From Cyathus striatus (Eukaryota; Basidiomycota; Agaricomycetes; Agaricales; Nidulariaceae), in NCBI GenBank assembly GCA_025738555.1, contig JAOVFP010000004.1, positions 1-64,000 of the forward strand: a DNA stretch of 64,000 nt, given 5' to 3'. The position numbers and the translations under genes are program-made. The notes beneath the pieces are model-generated. The model did not search any database. It saw only the letters and a list, made by a program, of their open reading frames with translations, and was not told the DNA's origin. Below are positions 10,275-21,150 of the stretch, piece by piece (the stretch's first letter is position 1; every line of letters begins with the position of its first letter).

Positions 10275-12990
10275 CATGGGCTTCGGAATCTATCAACCAT
10301 CGGAGACGACAGTATCGTTGACATAGGTGACAACGTCGAATGCCCCTGCTCCAGGTTCGGCAGGTGGTCTCGTGTATCGGGGAACGGCGAGGTCGGGAGT
10401 GGGAACGATGCGATGCGGTGACGACGGGGAAGTGAGAGGCGACAAAGGGGTGCTATTGCTGAATGGAAAGTCTCCTGTGGGCTGAGGTCTTGGAGAAAGA
10501 GGAGAAATAGGCATAGGCGAGGCAGAGTGCGCATAGGCAGATTTGGTGTCTAGAGTGATGGGGTGGGGGCAGGCAGCAACGCAATAGACGAGTGTTTCTC
10601 CTCTCCAAGACCATGCATCGAATGCGTGAGCGGAATGTCGAGCTCGTCCATCTCAACGTCACCATCTCCAGACATAAACGGCTCCTCCATGGGTATCAGT
10701 GGATGGTCATGCGGCGACAAAGCCGCAGTAAGCGTATTCGGCAACGACACTTCCGCCTCAGCCTCAGCATCCCTACACGTAAACGCGCTCCAGCTCATCT
10801 GAGGCGACCCCAAACCCTCCTACATGCCAGGATCAATATCGACGGCCCTCTCCTTGCCTTTGCCCTTCTCGAGCCCCAGTCCAACTCCCAGCGTTTCAGA
10901 AATCGATGCATTAGTCAAGCCAATGACAGCGTAAGCGCCCGTGACTGGCGTTACGAGTGACAATTTTGCAAAACGCATCGAGGGCGATGTCGCAGGAGGT
11001 GGGGAAAGTGGGAGTGTGTCGAGCTAGACTGTCGAAGGGCCAGCAGCTGCTACATCACCTACAGAAAGGGGTCAACAAAGGGTACGGGCACGAGCATTAA
11101 CAACCGACCCTTCTCGGTACCAGTATCACCATCCATGACCTCGACCCAAAACTAATCAATCAAGTGATCTGCAAAGGCGACGATGAGAAACAATAGATTA
11201 CAACCAACGAAAAACGTACCCTTCCTCTGATGGAAAGTCGGTCGAGACTTGCCATCCGTGTCACCCACTGGTTCTTCTTCCTCTTTCTCTGTGCCTGCAC
11301 CATCTGACCCTCTCCCTCGTCCTGAACCCCCTTCGATGACCAATGAGCGGTCCCAGATCCACCCCTTCCGCTTTCTCTCCAGCAGCGGTACCTGAAGCAG
11401 GAAACGCGGATCCATAAATGGAAGAAACAACTAGGGCATAGTCTTTTGCGCGTGCGCCGCATGCGCATGTTGTGAATGTAAATGAGAGGAGGTGGAGGAT
11501 GTTGGCTATGTGTTGGCGGAGGTGGGCGTATTGTTGTGGGCTGGTTGGTTGTGCGGTGGTTAGTTGTGGGTTTGAGGTGGGTGGTAGGTGATGTAGTAGT
11601 TGGTGGTGGTGGTGGTGCGGTTGGATGTGGTAGTGCGGTTGAATGTGGTAGTGCGGTTGGATGTGGTGGTGCGGTTGAAGGTGGTGGTGGTGGTGGTGGT
11701 GGTGGTGGTGGTGGAACCATTGAAAGTGATGGAACAGTTGTCGAATTCGGTACATTCGCAGTCAATGGAGAAACAGGCCCCGAAGCAGAAAAAGAAGAAA
11801 AAAGCAGCAAGCTAACGTATCGGTAAACCAAAACCCCCATCCAATATTCAAAAAAACAACTCACGGAAACTTCTGAGGACTCTCAATCAACGCCAGCAAA
11901 CTATGAATCGTATTCCCATCGTCCCACTCCTAACCATACGCAACCTCCTCGTTGGCCTTCAAATCCCTCATAGCGAAAATCCCAAACGAAAGCGCCGTAT
12001 CACCCTCCTTCGCCTTTTCAGGACAAAGCACAGGACGAATGATGGCGTTTTGTACACCTCCACTTCGTACGAAACGGCCTTTGCTGCCGGACACGCGAGC
12101 ATCGAGGGCAACATCCAAATGCAGCCTTACTAGGTGCGCGAAGGGGCGCGGCATATCCAGATGGGCGTAGCCATTGAGTGGGTCGGAGCGGTACGACGAT
12201 GAGGGTGTAATACGACTTGTATACGGGGTAATGAACGATTGCGTCTTGATAGGCTGAACTGTATGCACCACGTACGGAGGTAGTCTAATCGAGAGGTGCG
12301 AGTGGAGGCTTAGGTATGGCGGAACTAGCGTAGGCAGGAGGGGTCGGAGGTGGATTTAGATGTCTTGGGATTCTGATAGTGAGACGGGGACGGGGACGGG
12401 AGAAGGTCATGGGATATGGGCGGGACGGTTGATAAGGAAGCTGCTGCAGTGGTTGGGGAATGCGCGATTGAGATTCGGCGTCCTTTTATAACATGCGCCG
12501 AGCTCCCCTCCCCCCGATGTTTCCAGTCTACGCCTGGACTCCTCCTATTCCTCCCAGTGGTAGCAACGCCTTCCTGCTCCAAGACAGACCCACACTGCAT
12601 CATCTGCACCCTAACTGCTTTCTCCTTATCAACCTCGTGGAGAACAGCATACTCTAACTACTCTTTTCTTGCTCATTCTCGGTCGCTGGTGGGGAGTGGG
12701 GCTTTTGTGTGAGTGGGATCCGGAAGGGTTACTATTAGGGTTAGGATTGCGAGATGATAGTGAATGGAAGGACGTACTTTGAGGATCTGGGATTGTTGGA
12801 GGTGTAAGAAGTGGAGAAAAGGACAGTGGTGTCGATGGTCTTCGGAGGGACAGACAGGTCTGCTGGTGGTTCACATCGAGCCCTGGTCAAGTCGAGCTGA
12901 GAAGGCATATGTCATAGATGGGGGAGATAAGAGTGGGCTGTGATTGAGAGGAGAGAGTAGATGGGGATGATCGTTGTTGTTGACAATGAA
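10275..12990 (-). pseudogene. PHD/SET gene copy B, truncated and disrupted
   Basis: The SET portion lies at 11,930-12,271: DVALDARVSGSKGRFVRSG, then IRPVLCPEKAKEGD, then LSFGIFAMRDLKANEEV. This matches the C-terminal half of SET domains of the Set3/MLL5 type, which end in a G-W-E-W-DDGN motif. Here the conserved RSGCRPN is changed to RSGGVQN and the GWEW tryptophan codon has become a stop near 11,927. The 5' end around 12,890-12,610 lacks the zinc-binding PHD part seen near 54.5 kb. Downstream are a Pro/Thr/His low-complexity region (11,480-11,860), the AGEKAEG segment (about 11,370) and the MSWSAFT...HSMHGLGEE acidic segment (10,800-10,590). The copy ends where the ABC fragment begins. Yeast Set3-type proteins act in a histone deacetylase complex; this copy cannot encode a working protein. 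Confidence 0.75.
11600..11715. repeat. GGT/ACC microsatellite inside copy B
   Basis: Imperfect gcggttgaatgtggtagt units lead into a run of ggt triplets. On the coding (reverse) strand this is an expanded Thr/Pro/His tract. The equivalent regions in the 37.6 and 57.7 kb copies are shorter, so the tract has changed length between copies. Confidence 0.8.
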
Positions 12991-13126
12991 CTCGAAGAGA
13001 TCGTCCTGTGATATCACGTGATCTTCCCAAATTTGGACATGTATTCCCGCACTATTACATATCCCCCCTAGGCTTCGGAGTCCATGAGTTAATTGGAAAA
13101 AGTGTGTATCAAGTGTGTATGTACTA

Positions 13127-14950
13127 TGAACAGAACTGCATGATTTGCAACACTCAATCCCTGTGTGAAACGAATGAGAGGTGTAAACGAGCTGGTGTCG
13201 CGCTCATCCAATCACTAATGCAAAAGTGGTTCCCATCAAATGATCCTGTTGAAAACTCCCTTCCAAATATCAATCAAAACAATGCAGATGACCTGACAAT
13301 AAGTGTGATCAAAGATATGATAGTTACAAACCTAAAGGATGGCTTCAGAGTGTTCATCGACCCCACAGACAAATCAGACATCTCACCTGACATAACACTA
13401 CCCGTGAATGATGAGCTAAACCAATCACCAAAACAAATCTGGTACACTGATGGCTCCTGCTTGAATAATGGTGACCTCAATGCCAAAGCAGGTGCAGGAG
13501 TATGGCAAAACCACAACAGCCCTGAAAATGAAGCAATCAGGGTACCCAGTGAGCTTCCACAAACAAACAACTCAGGAGAAGCAGTAGGAGTTCTTCGATC
13601 CACACAGAAAACAGAAAGAGCTCGAGCACTTGAAACAAGAACAGACTCTCAAGTATCAATTACAACACTCACCACAAGTCGGCTGACAGCCGAAAATAAT
13701 GATTGGATAGGCTACGAAAATGCCGAAGTCACAAAAGCAACGATAGCACAAATACGGATGAGAAAAGCCAGCACCTACCTTCGAAAAGTCAAAGGTCATA
13801 GTGGGGATGAAGGAAATGAGGAGGCAGATCGCCTTGCAAATGAAGGTGCTATAGCAGAGAACGACACATTCATCAACGTACATATCCCTCGTGAACTCAG
13901 ACTATCCGGTGTCAAACTGTCCACCATGACACAGTCACTAGCATACCAAGGGATCTTGAGAGCACAAAGGAACCAAAAGGACCTAGAACGAAGAAGTACC
14001 ACAATCAATTTGGATAGAATACGCCTTGGCATACAGGAACGCACTGGGAGTCTACCAACCGATAGTAAAATATGGAATAGCACTAGATCGAAGAAAATCC
14101 AAAATAAACGCACCAGAAACTTTTTGTGGAAAGCAGCACATGATATCCACAAGTGTGGCAAATTCTGGAAACACCTTAATGGATTAGAACACAGAGCGCA
14201 CTGCCCTGAATGTAACACTGAAGAAACACTTGAGCACATACTTACGGAATGTAAAGCTTCAGGCCAGGAGGTAGTTTGGAAACTTACCCAACAACTGCTA
14301 CGAATGAAAAACATCCAATGGGAAGATATTTCCTTCGGATCGATCATAGGATGTGGCCTAGCAAACTGGAAAACAGAAGATGGCACCCGACGCCCAGGGG
14401 CTGACCGTCTATTCACACTTGTTGTATCAGCATCGGCTTACTACATCTGGCGCCTCAGATGCGATTGGAGGATTGATGACGAATGCGATAAAGAGAAAAT
14501 AATCCCACCAAAAGCAGTACACAATAGGTGGTTGAGCATGATTAATGGCATACTAAAACTAGATTTTCAGTCGTCAAATACAAAATACTACAAAAAAAGG
14601 GCCACTAAACCTAGTCTAGTAAAGAAAACATGGTCTGGTACTTTGAGAGACAACAATCAACTCACAAAATGGAAATATTTGCGATGGAACCCCGAAGTTT
14701 TAGTGGGTATCGAGCCGATTAAAGATCGTCCAAGGGTAAGGCGTAGAACAAACCCTCCGGATAGACATATACAGTAGCTCGGAGTCCCACACTACTTGTG
14801 GAATCATCAAGGCGTGCATAATGCATTTCTTCGGTGCATGGTAAACAACATTCAGGATCTCTCACTCACCGACCCTCGGGTCAACCTTTTACCGGACATG
14901 GAATTTAACTTGGTTAAATAGAAATGTCCTGTGTTTAATCACAGGTACCA

Positions 14951-14990
<40 letters not shown>
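13127..14990 (+). mobile_element. 5'-truncated non-LTR retrotransposon with poly(A) and TSD
   Basis: A 39-nt poly(A) run at 14,952-14,990 ends the element. The 14-bp sequence GTGTGTATGTACTA lies immediately before it (13,113-13,126) and immediately after the poly(A) (14,991-15,004), a classic target-site duplication. The body encodes only the 3' end of a LINE polyprotein; reverse transcriptase and endonuclease are missing, so this is a 5'-truncated insertion. The flanks match, in reverse, an uninterrupted sequence at about 21,460-21,490, which acts as the empty site. An RNase H domain followed by a CCHC-type knuckle suggests a Tad1/I-like clade; that assignment is inference. Confidence 0.9.
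13128..14777 (+). CDS. LINE polyprotein C-terminus: RNase H and zinc knuckle (partial)
   Basis: About 549 codons stay open from the left insertion point to a stop at 14,777. An upstream ATG at 13,008 is in frame but lies in target DNA, so it is not the native start. The RNase H domain runs from IWYTDGS (first Asp), through NNSGEAVG (Glu) and TRTDSQ (Asp), to KVKGHSGDEGNEEADRLA (His and last Asp), so the catalytic set D-E-D-D is present. A Cys/His cluster HCPECNTEETLEHILTEC follows, as in the 3' region of fungal LINE ORF2. The end of the protein is basic. The uninterrupted frame implies recent insertion. Retrotransposition needs the missing RT and endonuclease, so this copy is immobile on its own. 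Confidence 0.88.
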   Translation, partial: EQNCMICNTQSLCETNERCKRAGVALIQSLMQKWFPSNDPVENSLPNINQNNADDLTISVIKDMIVTNLKDGFRVFIDPTDKSDISPDITLPVNDELNQSPKQIWYTDGSCLNNGDLNAKAGAGVWQNHNSPENEAIRVPSELPQTNNSGEAVGVLRSTQKTERARALETRTDSQVSITTLTTSRLTAENNDWIGYENAEVTKATIAQIRMRKASTYLRKVKGHSGDEGNEEADRLANEGAIAENDTFINVHIPRELRLSGVKLSTMTQSLAYQGILRAQRNQKDLERRSTTINLDRIRLGIQERTGSLPTDSKIWNSTRSKKIQNKRTRNFLWKAAHDIHKCGKFWKHLNGLEHRAHCPECNTEETLEHILTECKASGQEVVWKLTQQLLRMKNIQWEDISFGSIIGCGLANWKTEDGTRRPGADRLFTLVVSASAYYIWRLRCDWRIDDECDKEKIIPPKAVHNRWLSMINGILKLDFQSSNTKYYKKRATKPSLVKKTWSGTLRDNNQLTKWKYLRWNPEVLVGIEPIKDRPRVRRRTNPPDRHIQ

Positions 14991-14992
<2 letters not shown>

Positions 14993-15004
14993 GTGTATGT
15001 ACTA

Positions 15005-15240
15005 AAAAAGGTAAAATAGACAGCATTCCCTGCATCAGTATCGACTACTTATGCGCATATACGCTACACTAACTGATTACCCATTGACAGAAGTTGCACA
15101 CGACTTCGTATGTATAATGTAACTGATATCCACTTTGCTAGCACCATCAGGCAATATGTTCCTACAAGGCCATGTGAGTAAAATCACCGTAAAACATGTA
15201 TTGAGAGATAGTCCTGATAGTCCTATTAGAAGAAAACATT
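15005..15240. repeat. Inverted copy of the 21.3-21.5 kb spacer
   Basis: This stretch, in reverse complement, matches 21,300-21,465, sharing for example catcaggcaatatgttccta and the ctgatgcaggga region. It is the continuation, beyond the LINE, of the DNA that lies upstream of the PHD/SET gene in copy B. No gene is seen in it. Confidence 0.75.
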
Positions 15241-15790
15241 ATCACGCTGAAAAAACGCATTACGCACGCCAAGGATGATTCGATAATCGATGATCCAAGA
15301 TAGTGTTAGCGAGTGTGGTCCACTGTAGGTCCCTCAGAAGCCAGAGCAAAGTCACTATTCATCAGCTCGTATTCATCTCAAATTCATCAGGCTATGTGCG
15401 GGATTTGTTTGCAGCTCCGTGCATGGTCCATATATGTAAAGGCTCTAAGTACACTCCGGGTTGCATCTTAGGTATTTGTATTTATTGCTAACGGTGGTAA
15501 CTAGTGACCGAACTGGTTGCTGCTAACTTTCGCAGGATTTGTTTTTATTGTCGGCTGTGGTAGCATAATTTGCTATTCATTATTGTGCTATATCGTATTT
15601 TTAAATCAAACGACACACCTAGCTACTTTGCCAACCTCTTGAAAGCACCAGGGAATAGAAGCATATATATAATTGAATATATACAACACATGACCTAGTA
15701 AACAGAGTAGATATATAATGTGAACGATGGCAGATCATCGGTAGAATACACAATAAGTATTGTAAAATATCTAAACACATACTTACTAGC
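15240..15790. repeat. Direct segmental duplicate of 25,250-26,090
   Basis: The run from the ccaaggatgattcga motif through ggctctaagtacac and on to aataagtattgtaaaatatc is shared with 25,250-26,090 in the same orientation. The right-hand copy carries extra sequence, including a poly-C run. Neither copy encodes a recognisable protein. Confidence 0.8.
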
Positions 15791-16084
15791 TGTATTATGC
15801 CGGTGTGGAAGCAGCAGGGGTTGACTAAACGCCGATGATGAGGTACGACGGAAGAGTCGATAAGAGAATGTTGAAGTACAGGAGTGATGGTGTTGGCTAG
15901 ACTATAGAGACCATGCCAAGAAAACTAAATGTTATCACCATTAAATTATCCCTATAAGTTTTCAGTCGAGCAATTTGACATGGAACTCGTTCCAGAATAG
16001 TTGAGGAATTCGTAGCATGACCTGTTTGAGGCATGCTACTCTAGGAACCCGGAACAACAAAAAGATCAAAGTTCCAACAATTGA

Positions 16085-16570
16085 GCTTGTTTACCAACTA
16101 AATATCTTCAAGACCTCGTCATACAGAACACGGGAGTCGTGCTCTTCTGGTACCTTAAAATCAACCCGAATATCTTGAACGGTGTCGAGGTGACGCAGAA
16201 GTTGTAACAACAATTTGCACTTTCTCCATGCACTTGAGTTGCCACTTGCCAGCGTCAGGCTAGGAAACCCACGAATAAAAAGCTACTTTGCACCATTGAC
16301 GGTCTTAATGTCGCCTTTTCGCCATTCCATTGAATCCAGTGCTTCATCCCTCAAACAAAGCCAGGCGAAGACCCATACGAACGATTCAAGTTCATGCACG
16401 TACTTCCTGTCTTTATTACCTTTCATAAATTCCTCAGTGAGAATATCCCGAGCCATAAAAGGCAGGGTTCCGGTCCGCTCCCCTCCACAATTTTCAGACG
16501 ATCCTCTAATCACCGATAGGTTGAAGTCGTTCAGAACGCTGCATCTCATGAAAACATAGTTTGCCATCCA
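16085..16570 (-). pseudogene. FunK1 kinase C-lobe remnant
   Basis: The reverse strand encodes VLNDFNLSVIRGSSE, then GERTGTLPFMARDIL, then YVHELESFVWVFAWLCL, the activation-segment and C-lobe signature of fungal FunK1 kinases. It is collinear with the intact gene at 21.8-24.7 kb. A stop codon interrupts it near 16,284. Everything upstream of the DFD-equivalent is missing, including the catalytic loop, so this is dead sequence. Confidence 0.85.
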
Positions 16571-17358
16571 ATGCGTTACGGTGCATTATAGTGCCTTAAG
16601 GCATTTGGTACCCCCCAAGAGGACGAAATCTTAGATGGCATTGAGAGACTTGCTGAGTGTCCTATAATACCCCACAACGAATGCGATGACTTACAAAGCT
16701 TACTACTGAATCTTACAATGAAGTTCACATCATGCAATGGCTTTTAACCCTTTATAATTTTGTTCCAAATAGTAATATAGTTAAATCAAAGTTTATGATA
16801 TATGTGTAACTAATCGAGGAGAATTAAAGCGAGCACATAATGTATTCATCCGACATACATACATATCAACCAATACTACTATCTACGGAGTATAATAAAT
16901 AACGTATGTAAGCAAATGCATGATACCGAGAACGGTACTTACCAAATTAATCGAACACTTACCTTTAAGTTATGTTACCTACCTGAAAATCTTAAGCCAA
17001 CTATTGAAGCTTTGACGAAAAAAAAGTTCTTACCAGTGTCGCCCTTTTATATATCTCGGACAACTGGTTTAGTCAGCGCTCAGCCGGATCTTGGATTGCC
17101 TCGGCCCTAAGCTCCGAGCTGTGTCCAGTCGAGCTTAGGTGATCCAGACTCATCCGCAGTTCTGTCTAGTGCTACTTATCAACAGGATTCAACACTTCAA
17201 GATGTTTATCCATGTCACAAACCTTATAAAATATAACCACCGCAGTAATTTAATTATTTTTCAGCTTTCTACTATTAATTAATTTCTGAATAATGGTGTG
17301 CTAGCGAAGTATACTGAAGCCACCAATATATTCAAGGGCAGTCTGAGAGTCAATAAAT
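16571..17358. other. AT-rich, no recognisable gene
   Basis: Short frames only. The segment sits between the FunK1 remnant and the left end of the Harbinger element. Confidence 0.6.
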
Positions 17359-17802
17359 AGGGCATATTTGCAATCAAGTTTGAGCGAGCTTTGAGCGAAC
17401 GAAAATAAGCGAGTTTGAGCGATCAATTAGTGGAGCGGCTGTGCAAGCGATTCAGCTTGACTCGTTTCAGCGCTTGTTCCGTGCTTGTTCTGTGCGCGTT
17501 TCCAAGCGCTTTCAACCTCCCTGTTGCCAGCGTACTGTTCATCATCACCCCTCAGTCCACTCCATTACTTCTATACAAACTATTCCCTATGGTTCCTCAA
17601 TGGCGTTGCTCGGCACTCAGCAATGCATCACATTAGCAACCGCTGTACAGTGTACACCAAGTATGTGGAGTTTCTGATATGTAAATGCTCTCTAACCCTG
17701 CTACTCTAGGTGAGCTCAACGTCATTTGAGGTGGTGGAGGATGCGAAAAGGATTGGTCTTGGAGATGTCAGAGAGGGATAAAAGGCCAGGAGCCCAGTTG
17801 GT

Positions 17803-18909
17803 ATGTTGATGTCTCAGCCTCCGTATCGTTCATCTTCTCTCTTACCAGACAACACCAACTTCACTACAGCCTTTACTGGGAAAGGACACGACCTACCTCC
17901 TTTATCTCCCGAAAATTCTCCGCTACCTTCGGTTGAAACACTCCTTCGTGAGATCGAGCCAGTTCCTTTGGCAAGGGAGCCTCTTGTGCACGACAGTGGC
18001 AATTATTCGCATGGCTGCTTGCTTCCAATTCCAACTCTAGCATCCGATTCTTCAGGACTTATGATTACTCAAGATGGCTACGACAAAGAGAACTGTAACA
18101 AAGGCACCCAGGAGGGGGTTTACTGCTGGTGATTTGGTAATGATTGCGCGTGCTGTTGTGGACAAGACACCATTTTATGCGACATACGGAACGAAGGGAA
18201 CAGTTTGGAAAGTGGTTTACAACTACCTCGTTGAGCAAGGGTTTCCGAAAGGGTTCAGTTCAGACCTTGTTCGACAGAAGGCAGAGGGTCTTGTAAAGTA
18301 TAAAAAGGTATGTTGACGTCTATAATCCTATGTTGCTTGGTCTAACCTACCTGTAACGTAGAACCCTGCCAGTACAGATAGCAAGATCAAGGCAATCGCA
18401 GCAGTGCTAGACGAAAGTCCATATGCAGTCACAATTGCTGCTTTATTGGAATGCATGGAAACGCAGTGGGATGATGCCAGAAAAGTTTGTGATGACAAGA
18501 AGGCTGAATTGAAAAAGGTAAAGCACGATTTACATCGTATACTTTATCTTTAGTAACATTTCCTTTCAGAAAAATGATGAAGATCGCGAGGGAGGGGAGG
18601 CTCTTCGAGTAGCTTCCATGCGCTGAGGCATTTGATGGTGAGACTGCTGCTGATGTTAGCAGTTTGGACGGGTCGTTTGATAGTGATGGTGATGCTGGAT
18701 CATCGAAGCACCGCCGCCGTATGACACAACGTGCAAACTATCAGGATGAATTACTCAACGCACTGAAGAGCGACGCTGAGGCTCGGGTTGCGCAGAACAT
18801 GCGCTTTGAACAGCACATGAAGACTTCTGAGAAGCGGTCTGAGGAGATGCTGGATGTTTTGAAGGGGTTTCTTGAGATAGAGAAACAGCGTGTTTCATTT
18901 CAGAAATAG
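17803..18909 (+). pseudogene. Harbinger Myb/SANT-like accessory protein, frameshifted
   Basis: An N-terminal part (LPPLSPENSPLPSVETLL, then DGYDKENCNKG) is in one frame. The SANT-like domain FTAGDLVMIARAVVDKTPF continues in another frame from about 18,110, where a run of Gs could have slipped. Two introns with good borders follow (from 18,309 and 18,519). After the second, the frame stops at about 18,624 and resumes shifted with FDSDGDAGSSKHRRRM and a Glu/Lys-rich, probably coiled-coil C-terminus ending at 18,909. In this superfamily the Myb-like protein helps the transposase bind the ends and enter the nucleus. Two frame disruptions suggest this copy is not functional, unless I have missed an intron. 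Confidence 0.75.
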
Positions 18910-18977
18910 CTCTCAGCGTAAAAGTTTTTTTTTTAAGTGCATAAATTGTATCGTGTATTGATGTTGAAAGCATAGTA

Positions 18978-20183
18978 TTAGTTATAGAAGTACTCATCCA
19001 GCGTTGGAGGCTTGCACCTGAAATACTGTGCAGTTTGGTTAGGGCGTAGGCAATTATAGGCATTTGTTAATAACCATCCAACCCGGTAATAAACACCAAG
19101 TGGTGACTTAAATACCTGAAGCTTCCGCCATGCGTTTAAGAAAGGAAATAACTGAAGTATACCTCCGAAGCCATGCTCGACTTCAATACGAACAGAACCC
19201 ATTGCTGTGTTCCAGTCTCGCTCCTCCTCTGTTTGCTGACCTAGATGTGCGAATGGACTAATTATTTGCAGATTGTTCCCATATACAGGATCCCCAAAGA
19301 CTTGCAAGTACCGATGTTCTGGTGGAGTGTTGTCATCAGTTCCTGGCCGAATAGCATGATGTGCCGCCCAATCCAATAATTCGGACCGTGCAAGAAGGTA
19401 GTTATCATTGTGTCGTCCAACCTCAGGTCCATCAAGATGTCCAATCATGCCGTTGGGAAGCCTGAGTGCCTGATACTTTAAGGCGTGAACCTTCTTGTAA
19501 CCATTATATGCTTGCCGCTGAAAATTAGACGGGCGGCACATAGGTCGGATGGTGCAGTCAATAAATCCATATATCGATTGCATTGGTGCCCCAGCACGAT
19601 GTATAGCCTCTGCATAGGATACCAAGTTTTCGGGGGAAAGAAGCCTGTTATCGTCGAGGCCTAAAAGGTGGCTCCATTTTTCATCAAGAAATATTGATAG
19701 TTCATTTACAACCTCAGAAATAGCGGCCTGTGACCGCTGATATAACATTGTGAGATCATACTGGTCAGCAGCAGATTTGTAACGTGCCAACAGTAGGCAA
19801 AGTGCCTCGATGGCACTGAAATTGTGGCGAGATTTTGTGATGAAAGGATCGGGAATTTGTAACACCTCCGTCAAATTTATAAGCTCCTCTGGATAGAAAC
19901 TTTTATTTGCTTCAAATGAATAGTCGCCAATTAAGATGATTCTAGATACACACCGGAAGCGATACAAACACTCAAATCTATTCAAACTCAGAAGTGTCTC
20001 CTCTGTAACACGAAATCCACCTTGCACAGGACGTGTGGTCTGCTCTTCTGATTCTGCCACTGCCTGAAGAGTTAAATATCTTTGTGTATCAGGAACTCCA
20101 ACCGGGTTGTAATGTACTAGCCAGTCATCGTTACTGATTGAGTCTAACAGTGTTAAAATAGTTGGTATGAGTTGTGAAAGCAT
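18978..20183 (-). CDS. PIF/Harbinger-type DDE transposase
   Basis: The 401-codon frame is uninterrupted. The catalytic triad candidates are D209 in IYGFIDCT, D260 in GPEVGRHND and E336 in RIEVEHGFG, in the order and spacing of DDE_Tnp_4 transposases. The N-terminal 200 residues are helical and contain a likely DNA-binding region. It is the main ORF of the element bounded by the TIRs at 17,359 and 20,413 and lies convergent with the Myb-like gene. The intact frame and perfect TIRs suggest it moved recently. It could act in trans even if the local Myb partner is broken. Confidence 0.9.
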   Translation of the reverse strand: MLSQLIPTILTLLDSISNDDWLVHYNPVGVPDTQRYLTLQAVAESEEQTTRPVQGGFRVTEETLLSLNRFECLYRFRCVSRIILIGDYSFEANKSFYPEELINLTEVLQIPDPFITKSRHNFSAIEALCLLLARYKSAADQYDLTMLYQRSQAAISEVVNELSIFLDEKWSHLLGLDDNRLLSPENLVSYAEAIHRAGAPMQSIYGFIDCTIRPMCRPSNFQRQAYNGYKKVHALKYQALRLPNGMIGHLDGPEVGRHNDNYLLARSELLDWAAHHAIRPGTDDNTPPEHRYLQVFGDPVYGNNLQIISPFAHLGQQTEEERDWNTAMGSVRIEVEHGFGGILQLFPFLNAWRKLQVFKSPLGVYYRVGWLLTNAYNCLRPNQTAQYFRCKPPTLDEYFYN

Positions 20184-20599
20184 ATGCGGACGATGTCAGT
20201 GTAGGTAGATGGAAAGTGTGTATGCATCGCGCGCGTGTTGGGAACTTGGGTACGCGCATCAGCTATGAATGATGTCATCGGTTGCGGTTCAATTCTCTAC
20301 TACCTGTTATGGATATTTTAGCCTCAGCTGAACTCCAAGTGGAACATCAGTTTGGTTGAAGTTCACCTGACTTTTAGCGAAAAAGCTCAAAAATTCAGTT
20401 GCAAATATGCCCTAATGCACTCGCGTCATATTTATATCATGGGCATATTGTAATAGAATACAGGACTAAAATAATATTAGCATTGCCTTGCAATGGTGCC
20501 TTAATTTTAAAGAGTTCTTATGGGACCTTCGGTACCTTACAGTGCCTTGTAGTCGCATTGAAATGTATTCAGTAGTATCTTATAATTACCTTATGCTGC

Positions 20600-21150
20600 A
20601 TTACTGCGATGTAAAAGGCTTAATGCCTTCCAAGATAAATTTGACTTTCGTGACACACTTGTCAACGGTATCCCACATTAAATTCCAAAGGCTAATGTCA
20701 CCATGCTCAATATCGTTCTCCCATAGATGATAATGGCCTAGAGTAAAACAAGTTATAATTCGCGAGCGCTCGAAATGATAAGAGTTACCCACAAGTGAAA
20801 CACTCCAGCCACGTCTTTATAAATATGTCCTCTTTTTTTTTACCCCTCCAAAGGTTTAAGACGGCGGAAAAGAATCAAACGAAAAACACGCGGATACGTT
20901 TCAGTAGGGGGTGATTTTTCATCCCCCATTGATTCTTCTAGTGCGCGGGCAATGATACCAGTATCCGAGGAAGCTATATCCTTCCATGCGATGAGTTTCG
21001 GAAGGTGCTTGACCAAATGCTCATTATTCGAGTTGTTTAAAGCATCAATAGCTTTATTAATAATGTCCACTTCGTTGCGTCGGCGAGTTTCAGGCCAATA
21101 TGCTTTAATAACCTTCTGTTCAGCGACGCCTGGTTCACTGATGTCCACAA
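20600..21150 (-). pseudogene. Second FunK1 kinase fragment
   Basis: Read right to left: EPGVAEQKVIKAYWPETRRRNEV, then NNSNNEHLVKHLPKLIAWKD, then KSPPTE and FRRLKPL, then HLWENDIEHGDISLWNLMWD with the catalytic-loop HGDIS. It is nearly identical to exons 4-5 of the intact gene about 1.7 kb to the right, but stops soon after the loop and has no C-lobe. It looks like a tandem duplicate truncated at both ends. Its right edge fuses to the 3' end of a DUF6534 gene. Confidence 0.85.

Larger units (their letters stand above)
17359..20413. mobile_element. PIF/Harbinger DNA transposon, 3.05 kb with TIRs and TSD
   Basis: The left end AGGGCATATTTGCAA (from 17,359) is repeated exactly in reverse complement at the right end, finishing at 20,413. 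The 3 bp AAT lies just outside both ends (17,356-17,358 and 20,414-20,416). Subterminal TTTGAGC/GCTCAAA words recur at both ends. Inside are a Myb/SANT-like gene on the plus strand and a DDE transposase on the minus strand, convergent. This is the two-gene plan of PIF/Harbinger elements, whose target duplications are 3 bp long. The exact 3-bp call depends on whether the leading A belongs to the element. Confidence 0.88.

Noticed and set aside
11160..11864. 234-codon reverse-strand proline-rich ORF as a separate protein
   Set aside because: It is the low-complexity linker of PHD/SET copy B; the same linker appears in copies C and E in the context of the larger gene.
13008..13127. ATG at 13,008 as the LINE protein start
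   Set aside because: These bases lie outside the target-site duplication, in host DNA; the frame is open by chance.
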